Of a DNA stretch of 64,000 bases, positions 7,258-14,410 are shown piece by piece. The DNA comes from Candidatus Rubrivivax defluviihabitans (GTDB lineage Bacteria > Pseudomonadota > Gammaproteobacteria > Burkholderiales > Burkholderiaceae_C). The notes under the pieces are model-generated. The model was not told the origin of the DNA. It saw nothing but the letters and a program-made list of their open reading frames with translations, and ran no database searches. The number at the start of each line of letters is the position of its first letter. Position 1 is the stretch's first letter. The position numbers were made by a program, and so were the translations under genes. Location of the stretch: NCBI GenBank assembly GCA_016709385.1, contig JADJMW010000005.1:186001-250000 (forward strand), given 5' to 3'.

Positions 7258-10023
7258 TCAATGCGCCTGTTCCCAGTTCGGTCCGACGCCCACTTCAGCC
7301 AGCAGCGGCACCTTCAGGGCCGCCACGCCGGCCATCAGCCGCGGAATGGCCTCCCGCGCCCAGTCCAGTTCGGCATCGGGCACTTCGAGCACCAGTTCGT
7401 CGTGCACCTGCATCACCATGCGCGTGGCGCGCTGTTCGCTGTCGAGCGCGCCCTGCACGGCGATCATCGCCAGCTTGATGAGGTCGGCGGCCGTACCCTG
7501 CATGGGCGCGTTGATGGCCTGGCGCTCGGCGCCGGCGCGCAGCGGGCCGCTGCCGGCGTTGATCTCGGGCAGCCACAGCCGGCGGCCGAAGACGGTTTCC
7601 ACGTAGCCCTGCTCGTGCGCCTTCACGCGTGTCTCGTCCATGTAGCGCTTCACGCCGGCGAAGCGCGCGAAATAGCGATCGATGTAGTCCTTGGCCGCCT
7701 TCTGCTCGATGCCCAGATTGCTGGCCAGCCCGAAGGCGCCCATGCCGTAGATGAGGCCGAAATTGATGACCTTGGCGTAGCGCCGCTGCTCGGAACTCAC
7801 GTCAACCACGGGCACGCCGAAGACCTCGCTGGCCGTGGCGCGGTGCACGTCGATGCCCTCGGCGAAGGCGCGCAGCAGTGCCGGGTCCTCGCTGATGTGG
7901 GCCATGATGCGCAGCTCGATCTGCGAGTAGTCGGCGCTCATGAGCACATGGCCCGGCGGCGCGATGAAGGCCTCGCGCACGCGCCGGCCCTCGGGCGTGC
8001 GGATGGGGATGTTCTGCAGGTTGGGGTCGTTGCTGGCCAGCCGTCCCGTCACTGCCACCGCCTGCGCATAGTTGGTGTGCACACGCCCGGTGGCCGGGTT
8101 CACCATCAGCGGCAGCTTGTCGGTGTAGGTGCTCTTGAGCTTGGCCAGGCTGCGATGGTCCAGGATGCGCGCCGGCAGCGGGTAGTCGGCGGCCAGTTCC
8201 TGCAGCACGTCCTCGTTCGTGGACGCGGCGCCGCTGGCCGTCTTCTTCTTCACCGGCAGGCCGAGCTTGCCGAACAGGATCTCGCCGATCTGCTTCGGGC
8301 TCCCCAGGTTGAAGGGCTGACCGGCGATGGCGTAGGCCTCGTGCTCCAGCGCCACCATGCGCTCGGCGAGTTCCTGGCTCTGCCGCGCCAGCACCGCGGC
8401 GTCGATGAGCACGCCGTGGCGTTCGATGCGCTGCAGGATCGCCGACACCGGCATCTCGATCCGTTCGTAGACGTAGCGCAACTTCGGCTCGGCCTCGATG
8501 CGCGGCCACAGCGCCTGGTGCAGGTGCAGCGTCATCTCGCTGTCTTCGCCCGAATATTCGGTGGCGCGTGCCAGGTCGACCTGCGCGAACGGGATCTGGC
8601 TGGCACCCTTGCCGCACAGGTCCTCGTAGCTCAGGCCCTTGCGGCCCAGGTGGCGCTCGGCCAGGGCCTCCAGGCCGTGGCTGCGGTGAGCCTCCAGCAC
8701 GTAGCTCTGCAGCAGCGTGTCGTGGGCATAGCCGCGCACGCCGATGCCGGCATTGGCCAGCACGTGCGCGTCGTACTTGACGTTCTGGCCCAGCTTGGCG
8801 CGCGCCGGGTCCTCCAGCCAGGGGCGCAGCCGGTCCAGCACGGCCTGCAGCGGCAGTTGATCCGGCACGCCGGGGTAGCCGTGCGCCAGCGGCACATAGG
8901 CGGCGCGGCCGGGCTCGACGGCGAAGGAGATGCCGACGATGCGCGCCCGCATCGGGTCGAGCGAATCGGTCTCGGTGTCGATGGCCACCAGCTCGGCGGC
9001 CTGCAGGCGTGAAAGCCAGTCGTCGAAGCGTTCCCAGGTGGTGAGGGTCTCGTACTCGCGCGCCAGGACGGTGGGCCTGGGCGGCGGGTCGACGCCATCG
9101 GTCGCGGTCGCCACCGCGGCCGGCGACGTGCCGGTCTGCACTCCGAGCGACTGCTCCAGCTCGCGCCGCCAGCTGCGGAAGTCGTAGCGCTTGTAGAAAT
9201 CGAGCAGCGCCGGCTTGTCCACCTCGCGCAGCGCCAGCGCGTCCAGCGCCGGCCAGCCGGGCACGTGCCCGGCCAGGTCGCAGTCGGTGAGCACGGTGAC
9301 CAGCTTGCGCCCGGTGGGCAGCCAGGCCAGCACCTTGCGCAGGTTGTCGCCGGCGGCGCCCTTGAAACCTTCGGCGGCAGCCAGCACACCGTCCAGCGAG
9401 CCGTGCTCGGCGATCCACTTGGCTGCCGTCTTCGGGCCCACCTTGTCGACGCCGGGCACGTTGTCCACGGTGTCGCCCACCAGCGTGAGGTAGTCGACGA
9501 AGCGCTCCGGAGGCACGCCGAACTTGGCTTTCACGCCGTCCACGTCCAGCCGCTCGGGCGGCCTGGACATGGTATTGATCAAGCTGACCTTGTCGTTCAC
9601 CAGTTGCGCCAGGTCCTTGTCGCCGGTGGAAATGACGACCTGGTGCCCGCTGGCCACGGCCTGGCGCGCCAGCGTGCCGATCACGTCGTCGGCTTCGATG
9701 CCGGGCACCACCAGCACCGGCCAGCCGAGCAGACGCACGATCTCGTGGATGGGCTCGATCTGCTGCACCAGCGGCTCGGGCATCGGCGCGCGCTGGGCCT
9801 TGTATTCGGGATACAAGCCTTCGCGAAAGGTCGGTCCCTTGGCGTCGAAGACGCAGGCTGCATGCTCGGCCGGGTAGCGCTCGCGCAGCCACTTCATCAT
9901 CGCCGCCACGCCGTGCACGGCGCCGGTGGGAAAACCGTCGCCGCTGCGCAGGTCGGGCATCGCGTGGTAGGCACGGTAGAGGTAGCTGGAGCCGTCCACC
10001 AGCAGCATGATCTTCTCGCTCAT
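7258..10023 (-). CDS. polA: DNA polymerase I
   Basis: 921 residues with the full three-domain layout. The N-terminal 5'-3' exonuclease contains LLVDGSSYLYRAYHA and GVPPERFVDYLTLVGD. The 3'-5' exonuclease has its first acidic motif in AIDTETDSLDP. The family A polymerase domain shows motif A ADYSQIELRIM (about residue 695), motif B RRYAKVINFGLIYGM and motif C VHDELVLEVP (about 874). It fills gaps in Okazaki-fragment processing and excision repair. The start MSEKIMLLVDGSSY is the family N-terminus; the frame stays open to 10212, but that stretch is group II intron sequence. The intron's predicted 3' end is two bases before this ATG. Confidence 0.98.
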   Translation of the reverse strand: MSEKIMLLVDGSSYLYRAYHAMPDLRSGDGFPTGAVHGVAAMMKWLRERYPAEHAACVFDAKGPTFREGLYPEYKAQRAPMPEPLVQQIEPIHEIVRLLGWPVLVVPGIEADDVIGTLARQAVASGHQVVISTGDKDLAQLVNDKVSLINTMSRPPERLDVDGVKAKFGVPPERFVDYLTLVGDTVDNVPGVDKVGPKTAAKWIAEHGSLDGVLAAAEGFKGAAGDNLRKVLAWLPTGRKLVTVLTDCDLAGHVPGWPALDALALREVDKPALLDFYKRYDFRSWRRELEQSLGVQTGTSPAAVATATDGVDPPPRPTVLAREYETLTTWERFDDWLSRLQAAELVAIDTETDSLDPMRARIVGISFAVEPGRAAYVPLAHGYPGVPDQLPLQAVLDRLRPWLEDPARAKLGQNVKYDAHVLANAGIGVRGYAHDTLLQSYVLEAHRSHGLEALAERHLGRKGLSYEDLCGKGASQIPFAQVDLARATEYSGEDSEMTLHLHQALWPRIEAEPKLRYVYERIEMPVSAILQRIERHGVLIDAAVLARQSQELAERMVALEHEAYAIAGQPFNLGSPKQIGEILFGKLGLPVKKKTASGAASTNEDVLQELAADYPLPARILDHRSLAKLKSTYTDKLPLMVNPATGRVHTNYAQAVAVTGRLASNDPNLQNIPIRTPEGRRVREAFIAPPGHVLMSADYSQIELRIMAHISEDPALLRAFAEGIDVHRATASEVFGVPVVDVSSEQRRYAKVINFGLIYGMGAFGLASNLGIEQKAAKDYIDRYFARFAGVKRYMDETRVKAHEQGYVETVFGRRLWLPEINAGSGPLRAGAERQAINAPMQGTAADLIKLAMIAVQGALDSEQRATRMVMQVHDELVLEVPDAELDWAREAIPRLMAGVAALKVPLLAEVGVGPNWEQAH

Positions 10024-10026
10024 TGG

Positions 10027-10075
10027 TAGACGTTGGTTCCTTAGGCGGCCCGAGGGCCGGGTGCAGAACCAACGC
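10027..10075 (-). ncRNA. group II intron domain VI-like hairpin
   Basis: On the minus strand, complementary arms CGTTGGTTC and GAACCAACG enclose a GC-rich internal part and are followed by TCTAC. The position between domain V and the 3' splice site fits domain VI. A clearly bulged branch-point adenosine is not obvious, because the candidate A at -8 pairs in the simplest fold. Confidence 0.6.
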
Positions 10076-10082
10076 CCCCTTT

Positions 10083-10116
10083 CAAACCGTGCATGCGGAT
10101 TTCCCGCACACGGCTT
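10083..10116 (-). ncRNA. group II intron domain V (catalytic hairpin)
   Basis: This is a 34-base hairpin on the minus strand. The lower stem pairs AAGCCGTG with CACGGTTT, there is a two-base TG bulge, and the upper stem pairs TGCGG with CCGCA and is capped by a GAAA-type loop. The AGC catalytic triad is present in the 5' strand. Size, triad, bulge and loop are all standard for domain V. Confidence 0.88.
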
Positions 10117-10141
10117 ACCAGTGGTCTGTCGGCTCGCAGCA

Positions 10142-11509
10142 TTACGCAGACGCCTGTTTCCAGAAGGCTTGCCCGGGATAGCGGATCGTCCCACGCAGGC
10201 GATACAACCCAAGTTTCTCGAAGCATTCGCGGTCCCATTGCTGGGCTTTCCCTGCTCGCAGGTTGCGACCCGCGCGCTTGAGCCGCAGCCCCTTCAGTCG
10301 CCGTCCGACGTAGGCATCCACGTCCCGGAACTTGTTGGCCGCGTTGCCGCTGCGAAAATACTGCCCCCAGCCACGCAGCACCGGATTCAGCTCGGCAATG
10401 ACGCCTCGCATGTCCTGGTGGCAGCGCCGCATCGGGGTCAGCTCCCGCACCCGCGCCCGCACACGCTTCATCGCCCGCTGGCTCGGCCAGCGGTGCAGGT
10501 AGTACCGGCGCAGCCGCTTTTGCTCCCACAGCCGTCCGCTCATGCGCTTGCGCAGGTGACAGCCCAGGAAGTCAAAGCCTTCCCGGCCACCCGTCAGCAC
10601 CACGCGTTGCGTCTTCTGTGGGTGCAGCTTCAGCCCCAACCGTCCCAGCACATGCCCGATGCGGGCTTGCGCTTCTTCGCAGTCGCTGGCGTTGCCGCAC
10701 AGAACCACGAAGTCGTCCGCGTACCGCACCAACTCTCCCAGATGCGCACCGTGTTTGGCCCACACCCGGTCCAGCACGTGCAGGTAGATGTTGGACAGCA
10801 GCGGCGAGATCACCCCACCCTGCGGCGTTCCCGCCGCCGGGTGGCGCACCACGCCGTCTTCCATCACGCCTGCCTGCAACCACAACCGCACCAGCTTGAG
10901 CACCCTGCGGTCCCCGACCCGTTGTCCCACCAAAGTGAGCAACTTGTCGTGGTCGATGCTGCCGAAGTAGTTCTCGATGTCGGCATCCAGCACGTGATCG
11001 GCGCCGTGGTTACCCAGTTGCCTGAGCCGCTCCAGCGCCATCTGCGCACTGCGCCTGGGCCGGAACCCGTACGAGGACAGCAGGAAGTCCGCCTCGAAAA
11101 TGGGCTCCAACACCAGCTTGGCCGCCATCTGTACCACCCGGTCTCGCACCGTGGGGATGCCCAAGGGCCGCTTTGCTCCGTCTGCCTTGGGGATGTATAC
11201 GCGCCGCACGACTTGCGCGCCGTATTCGCCTGCGTGCAGCACTTCAGCCAGCTCCTGCAAGAAGCGCTGGACGCCGTACTGCTCGACTGCGCCGATCGTC
11301 ACCCGATCAACGCCCGCTGCGCCGCGGTTGCGGCGCACTCGCTTCCACGCCTCGTGCAGGATGTCAGCCCTGCACATCTGGCCGTACAACGCATGAAAGC
11401 GCCTTTCCGGGGCCCGCTTGGCTGCGGCCCAGAGCTGCCTTTGCAGTTGTCGCACTTTGTCGCTCGGTTCATCACCGACGGGGTCGTTAGGTCCGGTCTT
11501 GCCGGCCAT
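10142..11509 (-). CDS. ltrA: group II intron-encoded reverse transcriptase/maturase
   Basis: 455 residues from the ATG at 11509. RT motifs run in order: IPTVRDRVVQMAAKLVLEPI, SYGFRP, the catalytic-Asp block DADIENYFGSIDH, GTPQGGVISPLLSNIYLHV, the YADD box in RYADDFVVLC, LGLKLHPQKT and FDFLGC. A GIIM maturase (X) domain follows (RGVIAELNPVLRGWGQYFR), then a short basic DNA-binding tail. No HNH endonuclease Cys motif is present, so retromobility would not rely on its own second-strand cleavage. The protein would bind its intron RNA, help splicing and drive target-primed reverse transcription. An in-frame GTG at 11596 could add 29 residues. It appears intact. Confidence 0.95.
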   Translation of the reverse strand: MAGKTGPNDPVGDEPSDKVRQLQRQLWAAAKRAPERRFHALYGQMCRADILHEAWKRVRRNRGAAGVDRVTIGAVEQYGVQRFLQELAEVLHAGEYGAQVVRRVYIPKADGAKRPLGIPTVRDRVVQMAAKLVLEPIFEADFLLSSYGFRPRRSAQMALERLRQLGNHGADHVLDADIENYFGSIDHDKLLTLVGQRVGDRRVLKLVRLWLQAGVMEDGVVRHPAAGTPQGGVISPLLSNIYLHVLDRVWAKHGAHLGELVRYADDFVVLCGNASDCEEAQARIGHVLGRLGLKLHPQKTQRVVLTGGREGFDFLGCHLRKRMSGRLWEQKRLRRYYLHRWPSQRAMKRVRARVRELTPMRRCHQDMRGVIAELNPVLRGWGQYFRSGNAANKFRDVDAYVGRRLKGLRLKRAGRNLRAGKAQQWDRECFEKLGLYRLRGTIRYPGQAFWKQASA

Positions 11510-12140
11510 TCCCTCGCGCTTACCCGCTCCATCAGCATGACCACCGCAGGGACCCTTCCCTCCAGCCGCGTTATGCCGCACGGCCTTCGTCGGCACGGCT
11601 GGCGCCGCCCCGTCCGGTACTACGATCCCCCGGACTCCCGCTGCGCACGACTCGACTTCGCCTTGGGCTTATACGAGCTCGCTTGCCCCGACACGGGCCG
11701 CGCAGACGGGTCTCTCGTGTTCCACGCCACTCCTTGCACACGTGCTGCGCCCCATACCCCGCCGCAGCCACCAGCGCGCTTCGGTTCTTGCGCCGGTGAT
11801 GTTGCCTTCGCCGTGACATGAGCGGCTCGGCCTGCGGGTTGTAAATGTGTCGAGGCTGCAGGCTTCACTTCATGTTGCGGCCCGCGTGCTTGCTCCCCGC
11901 TGAACGGCTTGCGCCGCTTCACGGGCTTTTGACGCCCCGCTCGGGCACGGAGGTCTCCCTCCACTACCTGGGGCCTGCTACCCGGCGCACCGACGCCTAC
12001 CGGGACGGGACTCTCACCCGTGGGGGTGGCGCAGCAAGCCAGGGTCGAACCACCCCCTTTGGGATCCAGTTCTTCCTCAGCGTCACGACGCACCATGCAG
12101 GCATTGTGGCGCGCCCGCGCGTTGCCCCAAGGGGGCTGCG

Positions 12141-12146
12141 TAGAAT
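12141..12146 (+). promoter_or_regulatory. possible -10 element (TAGAAT) of the DUF2782-thrB operon
   Basis: TAGAAT lies 7 bases before the ATG at 12154, the same geometry as in front of metG. No good -35 box is seen. The divergent polA promoter must also lie in this short 12094-12153 interval; on the minus strand a TTGGGG and a CACAAT spaced by 16 bases are candidates. Confidence 0.3.
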
Positions 12147-12153
12147 CCGAGTG

Positions 12154-12489
12154 ATGACCTGGCTGCATCACCTCGGCGCGGGCATGCTCCTCCTGGGGTG
12201 TGCGGGCGCCGTCTGTGCTCAGGCCGTGGCGCCGGCCGCGGCGGCCGCCTCCGCCGGCGCCGCGGCCGCCCCTCCGCGCGACCGCATGACGCCCACGCTC
12301 ACCGTGATCGAGGACGACGGCGTTCGCATCGAGGAAAAACGCCTGAACGGCCAGGCCCAGCGCATCACCGTGCAGAGCAAGGTGCAGGGGGCCAAGCCCT
12401 ACGAGATCATCGTCGCGCCCGGTGGCCGCGACGCGTCGAAGGACCGCGGCGCGGTCGGCCAGAGCGCCTGGTCGCTGTTCGACTTCTAG
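12154..12489 (+). CDS. DUF2782 family exported protein
   Basis: 111 residues. A hydrophobic signal peptide ends near VCAQA, an Ala-rich stretch follows, and the DUF2782 core then runs TPTLTVIEDDGVRIEEKRLNGQAQRITV to WSLFDF. DUF2782 proteins of unknown function are commonly encoded between polA and thrB in this bacterial order, which matches the arrangement here. A periplasmic location is inferred from the signal peptide. An alternative GTG one codon upstream (12151) exists. The stop is 8 bp before thrB, so it heads a three-gene operon. Confidence 0.8.
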   Translation: MTWLHHLGAGMLLLGCAGAVCAQAVAPAAAAASAGAAAAPPRDRMTPTLTVIEDDGVRIEEKRLNGQAQRITVQSKVQGAKPYEIIVAPGGRDASKDRGAVGQSAWSLFDF

Positions 12490-12497
12490 GCCGCGCC

Positions 12498-13466
12498 ATG
12501 GCGGTCTACACCGAGGTCCGCTTCGACGAGGCCAACGCGCTCTTCCAGCGCCTGGGCCTGGGCGCGCTGACCGACCTGCAGGGCATCCGCTCGGGCATCG
12601 AGAACACCAACTACTACGCCACCACGGCGCGCGGCCAGTGGGTGCTGACGCTGTTCGAGCGGCTGAGCGCAGGGCAACTGCCCTACTACCTTCGGCTGAT
12701 GGAGCACCTGGCGCTGCGGGGCATTCCGGTGCCGGCGCCGCAGCCCGATGCCGAAGGCAGCCTGGTGCACCGCCTGGCCGGCAAGCCAGCCTCGGTGGTG
12801 ACGCGCCTGCCCGGCAGCCACCGCCTGGCGCCCGACGCCGCGCACTGCGCGCAGGTGGGTGCGATGCTGGCGCGTTTGCACCTGGCGGGGGGCAACTTTG
12901 CCTTGCATCAGCCGCACCTGCGCGGCCTGGCATGGTGGCTGGAAACGGCCCCGCTGGTGCTGCCGCACCTGGCCGCCGAGCAGGCCTCGCTGCTTCGCGA
13001 CGAACTCGCCTTCCAGCAGCATCTGGCCGCGTCGCCCGCCGGACAGGTGCTGCCGCGGGGGCCGATCCACGCCGACCTGTTTCGCGACAACGTGATGTTC
13101 GACGACACCGCCGGGACCGACCGCCTGTGCGGCTTCTTCGACTTCTATTTCGCCGGCACCGACATGCTGCTCTTCGACGTGGCGGTGTGTCTGAACGACT
13201 GGTGCGCCGACGCGGCCAGCGGCGATCTCGACGAGACCCGCGCCGCCACCTTCTGTGCCGCCTACGAACACGTGCGACCGTTCACCGCCGGCGAGGTGCG
13301 CGCCATGCCGGCGCTGCTGCGCGCCGCGGCCTTGCGCTTCTGGATCAGCCGGCTGTGGGACTGGCACCTGCCGCGCGAAGCCGCGATGCTGCAAGCCAAG
13401 GATCCGGTTCAATTCGAACGCGTGCTCAAGCGTCGCATCGCCGTGCCCTGGCATCCTCCACGCTGA
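12498..13466 (+). CDS. thrB: homoserine kinase (ThrB, APH-fold type)
   Basis: 322 residues. It phosphorylates L-homoserine to O-phosphohomoserine in threonine synthesis. The protein belongs to the choline/aminoglycoside kinase fold used by this homoserine kinase class: an early GIENTNYYATTARGQWVLTLFE segment, then the catalytic loop IHADLFRDN (His at about 191) and a metal-binding DFYFAG segment. The length is normal for the family. It sits between the DUF2782 gene and a membrane protein gene with gaps of 8 and 7 bp, indicating cotranscription. Confidence 0.93.
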   Translation: MAVYTEVRFDEANALFQRLGLGALTDLQGIRSGIENTNYYATTARGQWVLTLFERLSAGQLPYYLRLMEHLALRGIPVPAPQPDAEGSLVHRLAGKPASVVTRLPGSHRLAPDAAHCAQVGAMLARLHLAGGNFALHQPHLRGLAWWLETAPLVLPHLAAEQASLLRDELAFQQHLAASPAGQVLPRGPIHADLFRDNVMFDDTAGTDRLCGFFDFYFAGTDMLLFDVAVCLNDWCADAASGDLDETRAATFCAAYEHVRPFTAGEVRAMPALLRAAALRFWISRLWDWHLPREAAMLQAKDPVQFERVLKRRIAVPWHPPR

Positions 13467-13473
13467 AGTCCCG

Positions 13474-14286
13474 ATGACGCTGCAACTGAAGACCGTTTCC
13501 GCCTCGCGCGGCCCGCGCTGGGTGGTCGACGCCTTCCGGCTTTTCGCGCGCAAGCCGCTGCTGTTCACGATGATGTTCGCCGTGTTCCTGTTCGCGGCGC
13601 TGCTGGTCAGCCTGGTACCGCTGCTCGGCGGCCTGGTTCAGATGGCGACCTTGCCGCTGCTGTCGCTGGGTTTCATGATCGCCGGCCAGTCGGCGCTGAA
13701 CGGCGGGCCGGTGCACCCGGCGCAGTTTCTCGAACCCTTGCGCGGCGACCCCACGCGGCGCCGCTCTCTGCTCATCCTGTGCGCGATCTACGGCGTGGCG
13801 GCGCTGGCCATCCTGATGCTGGCCGACGCGGTTTCCGACAACGCCTGGGCCCGGTTGCAGGCGCTGATGATGCAGGGTCAGCCGGCGCAGGCCGAGATCG
13901 ACGCCTTGCTGTCCGAACCCGGCGTGGCCACCGGCTTGCTGCTGGCAGGGGTGCTGGGTACCGCGCTTTCGGTGGTTTTCTGGCACGCCCCGGCGCTGGT
14001 GCACTGGGGTGGCCAGGGCGTGGCGCAGGCCTTGTTCTCCAGCACGCTGGCGGTTTGGCGCTGCAAGGGCGCCTTCTTCACCTATTCGCTGGCCTGGGCG
14101 GGCGTGATCGCGCTCTTCGGATTGCTCGCGGCCCTGCTGTTCGGCGTGCTCGGCGCGCCGCAACTGGCCAACGTGGTCAGCGTGCCGGCGGGGTTGACCT
14201 TCTCCACGGTCTTCTATATCTCGCTGCTGTTCACGTTCACCGACAGCTTCGGCGGCGTGGCACCGGAGGCGCCGGCCGGCGACTGA
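13474..14286 (+). CDS. BPSS1780 family membrane protein
   Basis: 270 residues with about five or six hydrophobic segments (for example LLFTMMFAVFLFAALLVSLV and LFGLLAALLFGVLG). The N-terminus GPRWVVDAFRLFARKPLLF is typical of the BPSS1780 family found in betaproteobacteria, which has no known function; an inner-membrane location is inferred. The ATG is 7 bp after thrB. The 124 bp that follow contain no further gene. Confidence 0.8.
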   Translation: MTLQLKTVSASRGPRWVVDAFRLFARKPLLFTMMFAVFLFAALLVSLVPLLGGLVQMATLPLLSLGFMIAGQSALNGGPVHPAQFLEPLRGDPTRRRSLLILCAIYGVAALAILMLADAVSDNAWARLQALMMQGQPAQAEIDALLSEPGVATGLLLAGVLGTALSVVFWHAPALVHWGGQGVAQALFSSTLAVWRCKGAFFTYSLAWAGVIALFGLLAALLFGVLGAPQLANVVSVPAGLTFSTVFYISLLFTFTDSFGGVAPEAPAGD

Positions 14287-14410
14287 AGGCCAATGGCGGG
14301 CCAGCGGCGGGGCGGTACGCGGCCCGTCACGAAACCGTCATCGCGCGTTCATCCCGCGGTCACACCCAGCGTTGATGCTCCGGGGCTTTGCAACCCAGGA
14401 GGTCCCCCGC

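Larger units (their letters stand above)
10026..12093 (-). mobile_element. group II intron, inserted in sense orientation just upstream of polA
   Basis: The element is about 2.07 kb on the minus strand. Its 5' end at 12093 reads GTGCG, the group II 5' consensus, and its 3' end at 10026 reads AC, as expected for a terminal AY. It encodes a maturase-type reverse transcriptase and carries a recognisable domain V and a domain VI-like hairpin. The region between the 5' end and the RT gene (about 11510-12093) holds no gene and should be intron RNA domains I to IV. Boundaries are inferred from consensus ends and not from an uninterrupted homologue; I did not identify the exon-binding sequences. Confidence 0.85.

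Noticed and set aside
10024..10212. N-terminal extension of polA into 10212
   Set aside because: It would translate group II intron domains V and VI and overlaps the RT stop region; family N-terminus is at 10023.
10007..11821. 604-residue plus-strand frame across the intron
   Set aside because: Antisense to the reverse transcriptase gene and spans intron RNA domains; no motif.
10026..12093. Insertion sequence or retron
   Set aside because: No transposase or terminal inverted repeats, and the RT has the GIIM maturase domain with a domain V hairpin, so a group II intron fits better.
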